The notes below the pieces were generated by a model, which searched no databases, was not told the origin of the DNA, and saw only the letters and a program-made list of their open reading frames with translations. 64,000 nucleotides of DNA from Seriola aureovittata (lineage: Eukaryota > Chordata > Actinopteri > Carangiformes > Carangidae). This document shows, in pieces, positions 1-11,578 of the stretch; the stretch's first letter is position 1, and each line of letters starts with the position of its first letter. The stretch lies in NCBI RefSeq assembly GCF_021018895.1, contig NC_079373.1, positions 15,906,501 through 15,970,500 of the forward strand, given 5' to 3'. The translations under genes were made by a program, and so were the position numbers.

Positions 1-128
1 TCACGCCCACCTACCTGCCCCCTCGTGACGGCGAGCCCTCTTGGATCTTTGGAGACGTGTTCCTCAGAGAGTACTACTCCGTCTATGACCGCACCAACAA
101 CCGCGTCGGTTTTGCAACAGCTGCCTAA
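1..128 (+). CDS. pgc: Gastricsin (pepsinogen C), last coding exon, 5' partial
   Basis: This is the C-terminal end of a pepsin-family aspartic protease, a secreted gastric zymogen that digests protein at acid pH. The frame starting at base 3 reads [20 protein letters not shown] and continues to a stop at 126-128. The terminal lobe motif (W-I-x-G-D-V-F-L-R-x-Y-Y-S-V-Y-D) and the ending [10 protein letters not shown] match vertebrate gastricsin more closely than pepsin A or cathepsin E/D, which usually end in GLAP-type tails. The catalytic Asp residues lie upstream of the window. An AATAAA sits at 312-317. Assignment to the pepsin family is firm; choosing pgc over another gastric pepsinogen is an inference from the tail. 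Confidence 0.85.
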   Translation, partial: TPTYLPPRDGEPSWIFGDVFLREYYSVYDRTNNRVGFATAA

Positions 129-311
129 GTGTCATCAGTGTAACTTAACCTGACCATAAAACCTGATCAGATAATAATGATTACGTTTGTGTCCACTCAA
201 ACACCGGTAAGAACCTGAGGCGCTGGTACATCTCAAACATCTGCCGTCGTCTGGGCAATATGGGTTTAACTGCAATTAACATATTGTCACTGTAGTTGGA
301 ACTGAATATTC

Positions 312-317
312 AATAAA
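312..317 (+). terminator. Polyadenylation signal of the pgc-like gene
   Basis: AATAAA about 185 bases after the stop codon, followed by an A-run. It is the first canonical signal downstream of the exon. Confidence 0.55.
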
Positions 318-480
318 AAAAAAGTTAGATGTGTCCATGAAATTCCATTATTCTCAGTCGGGATAAAGGTGAAAATATTAAACATTTTATCTTTCTAAAT
401 GAGCCCTCATTAGCATAACAGCACAGGTCCTGGGCTGAGGGACATCAAAGGGGGTTTCTCCCTTTATAATTAACCTTGGG

Positions 481-481
<1 letters not shown>

Positions 482-539
<58 letters not shown>
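482..539. repeat. (GT)n microsatellite
   Basis: An uninterrupted GT/AC dinucleotide run of about 58 bases. It creates false ORFs on both strands (poly-Cys-Val and poly-Thr-His). Confidence 0.97.
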
Positions 540-541
<2 letters not shown>

Positions 542-2950
542 AATTACTCCCCACAACTAGTGGCAGTTTTAAATGCCATATCCTGGGATGTACAAACACT
601 CACAATTTTGTTCCAACATCCACAGAATCTGACAAATGTAATAATTAGTCATGTGTTGCCTCATGTTACATCAACAGTTGCAAGCCACTGTCAGCAGAGC
701 ACCTGTGATTGCTCATTCGCTGTTTAGGTTCATGCAAAACCACAAAGTAAGATGTAATTAAATCAGGATAAATTATGTTATTTATCAGATACACAACACA
801 GTTGTTCTTCAAGACTAGTTGTGAACGAAAATAGACTTTCTAGTTTTCATTTTCTGTCCAGCATTAAAATGGTTTTATAGTGTACCATACTGGATTTGAT
901 TTGCCACTGGTGTTATTGCAGTGTGACAACTAGTGCCAGACACTGAAACAATATATCATGTAGTGTAAAATGACACCAACCTCTCAGTCTCAGTGTGGTC
1001 TGTGGGTGGGACTTGAGCCTCAAAACTTTTCCACAACGATACACACACAGTCAGAAAGAGCCTGTCTAAACCTAACCTGGAGAAAGAAGGTCACTAATGA
1101 GCTTCTCGCCCATCCAAGCCTTCAGGGAATCTGTGTTTCTAAGTATGTGTGGGTGTGTGATTCACAATGGAAAAACACCACATCAGCGCCGCTGTATCCA
1201 AGGCAGCTTGTCACAAGCACACGAGTGGAACAAAGTCCCATGTTTGGTTTTTGGATGAGGGGTTAGAGAAACTGAGGGATACAGGAGACAGGTAGGTAAT
1301 CAAGAGGGTTGAGGTGGAGGGAGGGAGATGAGAATCCTGTAACTAGGCAAGTGGAAAGGTTGAATTCAAAAAGTGCAGAGAGTACTAGAGAAATAAACAA
1401 TTTCATGGTGACAAGAAGCAATGCAACAGATTCCCTATGAAATCTGACCCACTGCCACTCTATGTAAAATGCAGAGTACATGGAGGCTGGTGAGGCTTCT
1501 TCTAATGGTGGTTGTGATGGTCTTGTTTTAAACTAATTATGCTAATGTCCCAAAATGGATGTGGTAATCATTTACGTATACATACAGTAGCAGATTAAGT
1601 TGAGCGGAGAGTTAGTTCACCACAATGTCCATGAAAGTACAATAGTGTTAATGAAAACTGTTCACAGTATCCACAGTAACAGTGACACTGTTTCTTACTG
1701 TTGAATTATTACAAATATAATTTTCAGTGCTGTCAGCAACCATCCACTGTATTGGGGTGGGGACGGATATTATGTCAAAACCTGGATGGATAAAACCAAA
1801 AATACTGGCATGGCTTCATACCACTAGACATACATACACTTGTAATTTGAATGAATAGGCTCTTTAATATTATTTGCCATCTGTTTTTCATCTCCTCTTT
1901 CTGTTTTTGTGCATTGATACCTAATCGGCTGTGTTTCCAGACTCCATTTTGTTTGTGTCCTCCTCTGCTTAGTGTTGGAGTCATCCTGTAGCTCTGCAAT
2001 GCATGTCACCACAGAGTGTGGCCCCATTTCCCCTCAACCGCAAAAAACCTAAGAAATGTGTGTCAGTGAAAAGCTGCAGACGCAGAATGATGCCCAACCC
2101 AGACAGATGCTCTGTCCTCTCCTTGAAGTGTGAAAACATTGAGTGACTTCAGCTGCGCACAGACACACAGACATACAAGTAGATGCATATGAGGTGCAGC
2201 CCTTTGCATGCATCCACTTACACTCCTTCATCAACAACAAACCATTCAGTTCCTTATTCTCATCTTTTCTCCCTTTCTCTTACAGTAGATGCTCTGCGTC
2301 GTTTTAAGACATATTCTATATTATTTTGATTTCAGAATTGAAACTATATCAGATAGTGAGATACAGCCACTACTGCAGTGTTGACATTACATGTCCATGT
2401 TCCTGCTTGGTGTTTAGACAGCATCCAAGTGAGCGTTCAGTGCCTGTCACACCATATTGTGTGCTGTTTGCTGCTTATCTGACATTGCACTGTGAAGTCT
2501 CTTGCACCCAGTCCACCTCTGCTTCTGACTGTTCCTAACAATTAGGATGTTGAAGCTGAGGCTTTAGAGCCAGAGAGAGAAACATCATTAAAACACTTGC
2601 TGAGATCGTGCAGGAAAAAAAAAGTCCTGCATCACATTAGTCTCCATCTACTGTGAATTGTGACATGCTGAGCAAAATGAGAATCCTACCACGAGAAAAC
2701 AAGTCAGCACAAAATTACCATTTACTGATGCTGGTCATGTTGCTGCAATGGCACACCCATATGAGGGCTTTGCTCCCATCTCTATGTGTCTTCAGGTCTC
2801 GCTCCTTTCTTTCATTTTCTCCCTGCCCCTTCCAGATTCAAATGATCTCTCCATCCCACATTTGTTATCACAATTATTTTCTGTCACAAGTTCACACAAC
2901 TGTCTGACTGAGTTAAGCTGCCTTTTAATATATGGAAGAGCATCATTCAT
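540..2950. other. Non-coding spacer, nothing recognised
   Basis: Short ORFs occur on both strands, but none has splice-site support, protein similarity or codon structure that I recognise. AT-rich unique-looking sequence. Confidence 0.5.
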
Positions 2951-2954
2951 TTTA

Positions 2955-3265
2955 GAGCTGCAATGATTAAACATACCGCAAATGTTTCAATTTTCATAAT
3001 CAATCAACAGTATTAGTGATATTTCGATCAATAAAGCCCAGCATCGGATGGTTCCAGTTTCTGTTTATCCGTCTCTGACATTACAATAAACTCATTCTCT
3101 TTGGACTCTTGGAACAAAACAAGACATCTGAAGACAGCAACTTGGGCTCTGGACAATAATGATGGACATTTTTCATTATTTCCTGATGTTTTAAAAACCA
3201 GCTGAGAAAATAATCTATAGACTAATTGATAATGAAAATGGAAAATTGTTGGTTACATCCCCAAG
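2955..3265 (-). repeat. Dispersed fish repeat, copy 1 (reverse orientation)
   Basis: The segment from 'gagctgcaatgattaaac' to the 'tctatagactaattgataat' part shares a series of motifs with the copy at 47.6-47.96 kb in the opposite orientation: a 'gctgcaa' start, 'tttcattatcaat' strings, an 'aaacaagacatctgaag' block and 'ctaattgataatgaaaatg' near the other end. I recognise it as a very common non-autonomous teleost repeat but cannot name the family. Confidence 0.6.
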
Positions 3266-3571
3266 CCAGTCTAATAACAATATCAACATAGATACAGATA
3301 CAAAGGGGGGCCAGCGATGGGGTCTCTGCTGTGATTGAGTTGCCTTTTAACCATGAGCACCTGCTCCACAGTGACATCATCATCTTTAAAAGACAAGGAC
3401 ATTTGATGTGGTTGCCACTGACTCATTAACAAGATCGATTTTCCAGGCTTTTCACCCACCGTCAGTCTCCAGTAATGTACGCACACCCACACACAAACAC
3501 ACTCAGGCACACACACACACATATGAGTCATGCATTTAACCTAATGAAGGTCTCTCTGTTGTCTTCGTCAG

Positions 3572-3644
3572 ATCCAAACCTGAAGATCACGCCATTTTTG
3601 AACTGAAGGCGGAGCTGATGCGTCAGTTTGCTCAGAGAGGATGA
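3572..3644 (+). other. Orphan terminal-exon-like segment
   Basis: A good acceptor (pyrimidine-rich tract ending 'gtcttcgtcag') is followed by 24 codons that include SKPEDHAIFELKAELMRQFA and end in TGA at 3642-3644. The composition looks like real protein, amphipathic and charged. I found no partner exon upstream on this strand and do not recognise the protein. It may be the last exon of an unlisted gene, a remnant, or chance. Confidence 0.25.
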
Positions 3645-4179
3645 TTTTAAGATTTGGCAGGATTTGAATTTATGAGGTCATCAGATGTAAAGTGGATGCT
3701 GCTGATAGATGGGAAACATTCAGTTGCATCATACTGATAGAAAACAAATCAGCATAGACTGCATAAATATGACTCATTTAATTATTGTTAAATGGAAAAA
3801 CAAATCTATAGAAGCATCCACTGAGGAGAGTGACAGGCAAAAACATGGCAAGTGGTGGTTATGCACAGAATGAGCGAAAGGAAATACAGGAACACCACGA
3901 GAGAGATGGGATGATAGCAGGGGGGAGGCAGCGATGGAACGCTTAAGCTAAAATGAATCTGTATTTGATTTAAGCCTCTTACCCCATGATAACCATACCC
4001 ATCACCACCCACCGCCCTCCCTCTGCCTTCTCTAACAGCCTTCAAAGAGTCGGAAAGCAAAAGTGGAACATCGACTGCTAAACGTACGAGATTCACTGGG
4101 AGAGGGATGGGTGGGTGGGGGAGAGTCAAAGGATGCTTCCTGGCAATTTTGTAGAAGTCATATTAAATTACATAAAATA

Positions 4180-4290
4180 CTCACATTTGAGAAAGTGGAA
4201 ACAGCACCTTTTTTTGTTGCTATTTTTGCTTAAAATTACTTCAATAATCAATTAATCATCTAAATAATTTGATTTAGTTTGTGGTGGTTA
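4180..4290. repeat. Fragment of the same dispersed repeat family
   Basis: 'gagaaagtggaaacagcacc' and the following 'ttgcttaaaattacttcaataatcaattaatcatctaaataattt' resemble the internal part of the repeats at 2955-3265 and 47605-47960. Short and degraded. Confidence 0.4.
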
Positions 4291-4508
4291 CCTACTGACT
4301 AATAATTTTAACTCTATTAGAGTCCATTTAGGACTGACATTCAAAGGTTTTGTCAGATACCGTAGATTACATGTGACTTAGCTAAATCATTGTAAGTGTA
4401 TTCTACATTCAAAATACAAGAGATAGACTGTCAGTATTTGATTTGTTGAAAGCAGAGCCTCTTCAAACTGGAACCCAGTAAACACAGCAAATTCAAAGCC
4501 GAACACCA

Positions 4509-4534
4509 AAAGAAAAAAAAAAAAAAAAAAAAAA
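4509..4534. repeat. Poly-A tract
   Basis: Run of about 24 A residues after 'gaacaccaaaagaaaa'. No LINE or SINE body is recognised upstream. Confidence 0.8.
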
Positions 4535-4539
4535 CCTCC

Positions 4540-6990
4540 CACCAGCCTGCTTTAAGACTGCTGCGTCAGCAAATCTAGCAAAGACAGCACAAACAAATGC
4601 TTTCACATAATGCAATCAATGAATTCTAAAGTAAGGGTTGTCTATACTTTATGAGTCCCACGTTTCAATGTCAGCATTTCTGTTTTAGGTTTCAGTAAAC
4701 CACAGCAGGGGTCATGTTGGCTGAAAAACCCTACAATACCTGCATGGAGTTCCTTCCATTTCTACATAAATAATTCTGTAAGTTGAAGACTTGATGGGAA
4801 AATGAAGTAAAACAGCACATAAATTTCTATTATGTTAATCCATCCACTTAATTTATGCTGGAAGAAATATATTCACATATTTTCTTATACAGAAGTGAAA
4901 TGTCATATATATATATACATGTTGAATGTTTAGTGAACTGTGTTTTTTCTGTACAGTCATACACTATATAGGCCTATCTCTTAAAGCTTCTATCTTCAGT
5001 GGAGAGAGAGAGAGAGCTCCCTCTGTGCAGGAGAAATTATAGTCCGTCATAAATTTCTGGTGCTCAGGGGAGAAAGATAGGCTCTCTTACGGATTATGTT
5101 GCCCATTGGAAACAGTGTTAAGGTTATGTAAGGCAGATTACTGTACCGCACCATCACAATGCTGGTGGTTCCATCCATGAATCACACACAGGAGAGACAT
5201 GGAGAAAGAGACACACAAACATACTCACACAAACCGCAGAAAAACATGGATGTCAATGAACAAATGTATGCAATGTTGAAGAAAAATAAAACCTACAAAT
5301 ACACTTTTTATTTCCATATGCACCACAAACTAATATTTCATCAATTTGATTTAATGGTGTTTCACTGTCTAAAACTGATGATGCACATCTGTCCTAAAAA
5401 TAAACACAAACTGCTTGTGTACTCTTGAAAACACACAAAATGAACTGAAACCATTTGGGTGAAACTGATCAGTCTCCACCCCATTCACATAATAGAGTGG
5501 TGCACTCTTGATTGATTATTCAGATATCTCCAGTGGTCTGTAACACTGGCTTTATTCACCACAGATCCATAGTTCACTGGAAAGATTTGAAGTACATTTG
5601 GAGTAGCCTAAGTGACAGAATATATAAGCAGGTCAAAAGTGTGCATAAAGAAAGACCGATACCCATTATTCCTCTGATACATTTAAGATTAGCTTACTCA
5701 GGCTGTTTGCCAGCACTGTAAATTCAAAATGTTGATGTAATGGCCAAAGCTTGGCTCTGTGCGCTGAACTACGGTCACTGGTAGTCATGCAAAAAATCAG
5801 GTCTATTGATCTGATATGATCCGCTCATGAGATGAAGCTGCAGTATGTAACTAAATCCTGCATGAGTGCATGTTGTGGATATAAAATCCACTGGGAGATG
5901 GCTTGCTAATGTGATTGGACTCTGTAGGACATGGGACATGTGGAGGCAGACATAGGAACAATGAAATGCTGTTGCATTGTATGCATTAGTGCTGAGACCC
6001 TCCACTATCCATTTGCTCTCGTTTGTTCTTCCTACTACTCTGTGTGGGTGAGTTAAAGTTCCTAGTTGTAAAATAATATACAATAGCAAGATGGTTACAA
6101 AGAATTGCTTATGTTGTCAAGTAGCCTATATAGGATTTGTTCTTATGTGGTAATAGAGAGGAAGGCCTGGCAACAGCAATGGTAGACATGAGAATATTGC
6201 ATATGGAAATCATATCAAAGTAGAAATACAATGAATATGAATGAATATGAATCTGTCATATCTCTATGACATATTCCTAGACTATGCCTCCAGGAAAAAG
6301 CAGATCTGAATATTGCAGCATCCTCCAACACAATTTCAGCCAAACCACACCAGTGTTGCAATTTTCCACACCTTGCCAGGCCTAATTCTCATCCAAGAAA
6401 CATTTAACTAAAATAACCCCATGTCCTCTCTTCTAACCCATAACAGCGACAACCTGAGAGGGAATACTGTAGCTCTAGCACTGATTCTACACAAGTTATT
6501 GATCTTTGGTAACTGCCAGTACAATAATCCCACTCACAATTGTGCTTGAGCAAGAAGAAACAGCCAGCAGATTTGTCATATTGTGTGTCGCAGAGGTCAC
6601 ATTAGATGCGTTTGAACCAGCTTCAATATCAGTAGGACTTCCGTAAATCATTGTTCAGCAACATGCCCTTGCCTGGGTAGGACTCAACAGGGCGTGGGCC
6701 TCACACAGAGAATGCGCAAAGCGGGTGACTGACGCGACAGCTAAAGATCAATCATTTGTCATCTATTTTACCATTTACCTTCCTTCACACTCTGCAGACG
6801 AGAATATGACAGTTGTCTTACGAAAGCAGTTGTTTCCATCAAGCGCATCAGCTGCAAAACACAAACAAGCAGCACAGTTAAGCTGCAGCTCCTGGGCAAT
6901 AGGCGCGCAGGGAGGCAGTAGCAGGCCTGGCAGGTTATTCAAAATATCTATTACTACCAGGCTCAGGATGTGCGCTTTACTGCAGTCATC
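4540..6990. other. Non-coding spacer or intron sequence, nothing recognised
   Basis: I saw no exon, RNA gene or clear repeat. If mapk8ip2 continues beyond the left edge of the window, this is part of its first intron. I looked on the minus strand for the expected second JIP2 exon (acidic ISLEEFDDEDLSEITDDCG-type sequence) and did not find it. Confidence 0.5.
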
Positions 6991-6999
6991 AAAACAAAA

Positions 7000-7720
7000 C
7001 TGATAGGTAGGTGCGTTTCTCGTCTTTGGTGTCCTTCTCTCCACCCATCAACCGTGCACATCGGGCCCCCATCACCCCCTCGACTGTCGCTCTCCATGTA
7101 AGCCCTTACCTGCAGCCAGGAGGAGAGAGGGAATGGAAAGTGGATAGGGAAAACATCTCAGCCCTGTCCGCCATCTTCTTCCACAAATGACTCAGAGCGA
7201 CTGCAGAAAATCACTGAGGGAGCGCAGTCCATTCACAGTGAAAGGGGAGAAGACGGACGAAGCCGTGGACAGAGGTGTCTTTCTCTGCGGCCCCACAGAT
7301 GCCCCCCTGGCCGCAAGCCTTCAATCAGACGAGCCTGCTCAGCACCATCAAATCTGCAGTCAACCATCCACACACGCAGGGTAGGAGTGGGGGGTGTCAA
7401 GGCAGAGAGGTTCTTCAGAGACAGCTCGCAACGCCGCGGAAATTAAAATACAATCCTGCGTTCTCCCTCGATACGTCCACGCCGAACTGAAGCGCGCAGT
7501 ATGCGACCGCAGTCCGTGTTTGTGTTCGCCAAATGTCTGCTGCCGTGATGCTGCCTGTGACACACAACGGATGAGAGGCCAGCAGTGCGGAGACAGGCAG
7601 AGACAGAGGGGGAGGAGGAGGAAGAGGAGGAGGGGGGTGTTAAGCAGAGACGATATAACGTCAGTGCCGTTACCGTATGAGCAGGCTGCCCTGAGTGGAT
7701 GCAAGCAGAGCTAAAGCCTG
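7000..7720 (-). promoter_or_regulatory. mapk8ip2: CpG-rich promoter and 5' UTR region of mapk8ip2
   Basis: GC and CpG density rise sharply against the AT-rich surroundings, for example 'gatacgtccacgccgaactgaagcgcgcag'. No TATA box is evident. The region surrounds the first coding exon of mapk8ip2 on the minus strand, as expected for a neuronal gene with a CpG-island promoter. The transcription start cannot be fixed by eye. Confidence 0.55.
7110..7174 (-). CDS. mapk8ip2: JNK-interacting protein 2 (JIP2/IB2), first coding exon only
   Basis: On the minus strand, ATG at 7174-7172 in a strong Kozak context (gaagATGG) opens [20 protein letters not shown], then C and a split Arg codon, followed by a consensus donor (CAG|GTAAGG at 7109-7104). 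As I recall it, this matches the N-terminus of vertebrate MAPK8IP2 exactly. The protein is a scaffold that gathers JNK-pathway kinases and binds kinesin cargo in neurons through C-terminal SH3 and PTB domains. The exon is 65 bases (21 codons plus 2). No later exon is present between here and the left edge. mapk8ip2-chkb-cpt1b order and orientation match human 22q13.33, which supports the call. The missing part is either beyond the window, with pgc antisense inside intron 1, or lost. Confidence 0.85.
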
Positions 7721-7724
7721 CAGG

Positions 7725-9215
7725 CTCGATAAGCAGCAAAACAGTGGCGTAGAAAAACAATGTCCGCTGAATGTTTACAGTGACATTTACAGCCAGAACA
7801 ACCGTGATCTCCAAAGTCAGGTCCAGGAAGCACCAGATCCTCCCACAGGGGGGAATCCAGGGGTTCCCCTGAAAAGACATGCGTTTCAATGTTATTCAAG
7901 TCCATGTTTACGTTACTTTGATGGATAATGTATGTGGATATTGTTTGGATTTTGTTGACTTGGACCCCATTAGTTTGAGGGGTCTTGAGCCTATAGGCTA
8001 AAGATAACAAAGCAGCCCCGAAAAAAAAGACATATTGAGGCAAAGAGACAAAAAAAAGAGCAGCGCTGACAGTAGAAAAGCACAGCAAACGAGCACATCA
8101 ATAGGCCAACACTGAGCGCAAAGGTAGACAAAATGGAAAATACAATAGCAAAGAAATAGGAGCAAAAAAATAGCAAATGTTTTAGTTCCATTGTGCACAG
8201 GCGGTGTTTATTTAAACCAGTGGTGACTAGTGTGCAGTCTATATACTGTAAATAGAAGTATCACAAGAAGTTATACACAGCATATAGTTTCTAACCTTTT
8301 TCCTCCAGGAGACACCATGTCTTTCATACAAAGGTACATGAAAATGTGGCCGTATTTTGTATCGAGATTGGCGTTGCTTCCCTTTCTATTTACCTGACAG
8401 ATGGTAAATGAATAATCACTTAGTGAATCACACTTCAGACTTCAGGAGGCATCACGCTGTACTGGGCAGGCGCAGTGTGGAGCTGTTCACTGCTTGTGGT
8501 GCTGAAACTGTGCACTTTGCTAAGCTATAGTTGAGCATTTGTGCCACAGGGGGGCGGTAAATGCTAACTTATACTCACTGGGTGAAGACCAAATAAGAAG
8601 ATTTAGCCTATGTTTGATATAGATTATGTTTATATGTTAGACCTTGTTCATTCAGTAAATAACGAATTCACCAAGTTATTCAACTAACAGTGCAGAAGTG
8701 TAGAGTAAAGCCCATTTGAACTAACTTGACATTTTAATTTTATCCTAGACTGCATGAATTGAAAATGTATAGACTAGCATTATAAGTAGGATGAGACTGA
8801 TGGAGTAGGCTATGTTATACAATATAAATGTATGTATTCATCTTATGATGAAATCACAGTCCATTTTATCCCATGTTATTTTCTTCACATTCAGTGCACA
8901 GCTCAAGAGAAAAATAAGAAAAATGGTTCTTCTTAGTGGATGAAACAAGCTTTTAACACAATTTAATTTTTATTTCCATTAAATGGAAGGATTTACAGTT
9001 TACGAACTGGGCAGATGTGGTCCATATGTAACATTTATCATTACACAAAGGGCAATAACATGTTATACTTTCATCTTAGGGATTTTGTTTTCTCACACTT
9101 TCATCATGCTTTTGATGAGGCAAATTTTAATTACATTTATTGTAAGATGGAGTTTCTTTCCTTTTTAAACTGAACTATTAACAAGAAGGAAGAGAATAAC
9201 AAATATAACCAATGA
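7725..9215. other. Intergenic spacer between mapk8ip2 and zp3
   Basis: No coding exon is supported. A-rich patches occur near 8020-8060 and 8160-8180. The only item noted is the RE1-like element at 8490-8506. Confidence 0.5.
8490..8506 (-). promoter_or_regulatory. Candidate RE1/NRSE (REST-binding) element
   Basis: The minus strand reads TTCAGCACCACAAGCAG. By my count this fits the 16-base consensus TYAGMRCCNNRGMSAG at all but two positions. It lies about 1.3 kb upstream of the mapk8ip2 start codon. REST silencing is established for the related MAPK8IP1 gene; its use here is inference. Confidence 0.35.
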
Positions 9216-9220
9216 GAATG

Positions 9221-9226
9221 TTTATT
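9221..9226 (-). terminator. zp3: Polyadenylation signal of zp3
   Basis: TTTATT on the plus strand (AATAAA on the minus strand), about 32 bases beyond the zp3 stop. This very short 3' UTR is typical of abundant egg-coat transcripts. Confidence 0.8.
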
Positions 9227-9257
9227 TAGATGGTTAATGCCATGGCAGGGAAGTGAG

Positions 9258-11464
9258 TTAAGCAATCACTTTCTCGTTAATAGGGATGGGACCCAGGGTG
9301 ACATCACCTTCCCATTCGAAAACTGAGAAAAAAAACAGAAGACATGTGTTCCAGTAACACTGCAGCTGTCTAACAACACAGGCAAGCATATAATAAGAAG
9401 TTAATTTATCATTATGGTAGCAGTAACACAACATCAACTCAATAAAACGCTATTAAATGTTGACTGTTCAATTTTCCTTATACAATATTAAATACTTATA
9501 GACAATTAACTTTTTAAATAACGTACTTTCAGTTTGGGACACATCGCGGCTCTTCCTTCCAGGAGTAGACAGAGAGGTTGATCCACCGCCACTGCCAAAG
9601 GAACCACTTCCACCAGATGTAATGCCAGATGATCCAAATCCACCAGACTCACAGGAGCCACAAGCTGCATCAGCACCGGCGGCCTCCTTCCACCTAGGGA
9701 AAAAAGGAGATGTAAGAGGTGAATATCATATCAATTCTTCAATCACACTTTGTCATTAACATATAGACCCACACTCGCAGACTCACCCACTTATGTAGGA
9801 ACAAGCTCTATGTTCAGTATCGATGGGATAGGCAGTGGAAGTTGCTTTCAAGTGGCAAGTAATGTAGAGCTGTTTGAATAACAGAGTTTGAGTTATTGTT
9901 AGATGTAATTTTGCTGTATTTTACGTATAACAGAAAATATTACATAATTAACTCAGCCCTGGAGATACTGACCAGTCCACTGTCAGCACCCTGGAATCTA
10001 AAGGCCTCCAAATGGAACTGAAGCTTGTTCTCTGCAGTGCGAGCCATGAACTTTGAGGCAGAGCCTGTGATCCTAGCATCAACCAAACACCTGCATACGA
10101 AAAAACCCATTAGCGCATGGACAAAAATGTTTTGGTGTTTGAGATAATTGATTCTCACTCTACAGAACAACTTTAATTAACATGTTAAACCTCACCCATG
10201 GTTCTCAATGAAGGCATATCTGGGGTTGGAGTTCAACTCAGGTGCAAGAGTCGCTACACAGTTGTCCACGTAAACACGGAGGGGAATATGGAAGTACTGC
10301 TTGACTGTAGCCTCAACATTAATCAAGTCTCCCAGGAAATACTGGTAACTTGGCCTCTCATATTGCCAGTCATCTGTGCAACAAAAGAATTATATTTTAG
10401 TAATGCTGACGAATACATATTTTGAATCATAGTTCCATAAAAGTAGAAATGTGCAGATAAAATGTATTTTAAGTCACCAGTCATGAGTTTCAGGGTGAAG
10501 TATAAGAACTCCTCTGCCACCTTAACCGCAGAGAATGGGATCCATTGTGGGTCAAGAGGAAGGCTGCTCACGTTGTGCTTCCTAAATGTTTAAACATGTT
10601 TCCTTAAAATGTAGAAAACTTAAGTAATCCAGCATTTAATCCATAGTTACTGGATTTGATTAGGTCAAAGAGTACAGATTACATATTAATTTATGATAAT
10701 TATGTTATTTTTCTTTATTTCTTTTCTCTATTTTGTTTGTTTTGTTGTTCATTGCAACTCCTCTTACTGATAATCTACATACCTTGGGTAGTGGCATTCA
10801 ACGATGACAGCAGCTTTGGAAGTCCTCACCACATTAGAACCACCCACAGGTTGGGGATCATAGTTCAGAGTGAAGGTGTAGATGAGGGATTCTTCTGTCA
10901 TCTAGCAAAGAAATGAAGATTAGTACAAACAAATATTAGCATACATGAACATATTCTCCCATATTTTTAATTAATACTGACTGAATTTTTCATTTTGCTT
11001 ACTGTCAATATGCTGCCACAATCATGGAGCTCAGCTTCAAAAATCAATATTTGAGCACCGGTGTCCTCTGCGACAGCACCACAGGCTCCCAGGGTAAGAT
11101 CTGCAGGGTTGATGAACTGGCCAATCCCAAACAGGTCTTTCTTGACTTCCACATGAGCATCTTTCTCTCTGCACATTACAGCAACAGTTGCAGCAGGAAC
11201 GGGATGTCTCAGCTCGAAAGGCACATCTGGTTGGACCTCGGGCTTGGGATCTTCAGGGTACGTCCAGGTGAGTGGTTTCTCAAATGTCTGCTTTGACTGT
11301 TGGGGATCTTGAGGCACCTGTTTGGGCTCCTGTCTCACCGGTGCCGATGGTTTCTGGTATTTAGGGTTTGAGGGCTTGTGAAGAGCTCCTCCCCACTGAG
11401 CATCACATAAGCTGCCAAGCAAGGCCAGTGCCACAAGGCACACAGGAGTACACTTCATCACCAT
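9258..11464 (-). CDS. zp3: Zona pellucida sperm-binding protein 3-like (egg envelope)
   Basis: Secreted structural protein of the fish egg envelope. Eight coding exons on the minus strand (11464-11003, 10901-10783, 10581-10478, 10373-10196, 10090-9973, 9869-9787, 9693-9527, 9322-9258) join in frame to 431 residues. The start (GCCATGG context) precedes a signal peptide ending near CDAQ and a Pro/Gln/Lys-rich stretch to about residue 75. The ZP module then runs from about residue 85 (VPFELRHPV..AVMCREK) through exons 2-6, with the ZP3-specific C-terminal Cys segment and a Gly/Ser-rich linker. A basic RKSR furin site sits about 28 residues before the end. The final exon encodes an EWEGDVTLGPIP-type tail without a transmembrane anchor, as is usual in teleosts. 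A close TATA box and a short 3' UTR support high tissue-specific expression in ovary or liver. Teleosts carry several zp3 paralogues and I cannot say which this is. Confidence 0.93.
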
Positions 11465-11523
11465 GGCTTCACAACAACGAGTGTCCTCTCGGGGCTGTAA
11501 GGAAATTAGAAATGTGCACCTAC

Positions 11524-11530
11524 TTTTATA
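11524..11530 (-). promoter_or_regulatory. zp3: TATA box of zp3
   Basis: TATAAAA on the minus strand, 60 bases upstream of the start codon. A CAGTTG E-box lies at 11573-11578 and 'ccccgccc'-like GC sequence is between them. Confidence 0.75.
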
Positions 11531-11572
11531 ATACAGCGAGCCTGTTTAGTTCCATTATATTCCCGCCCCTTC

Positions 11573-11578
11573 AGTTGG
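11573..11578. promoter_or_regulatory. E-box (CAGTTG) upstream of the zp3 TATA box
   Basis: A CANNTG motif about 43 bases upstream of the TATA box. Oocyte factor FIGLA acts through E-boxes in mammalian zp promoters (established). The divergent zpb gene has the same CAGTTG in a similar position. Confidence 0.4.

Noticed and set aside
387..727. Overlapping ORFs on both strands at the GT microsatellite
   Set aside because: They are products of the dinucleotide repeat (poly Thr-His and Cys-Val) with no protein similarity outside the run.
7299..7381. Plus-strand exon-like segment starting MPPWPQAFNQTSLLST with acceptor and donor-like ends
   Set aside because: It lies in the mapk8ip2 promoter/5' UTR, opposite the recognised gene. 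The peptide matches nothing I know, and CpG-rich DNA often has long chance frames.
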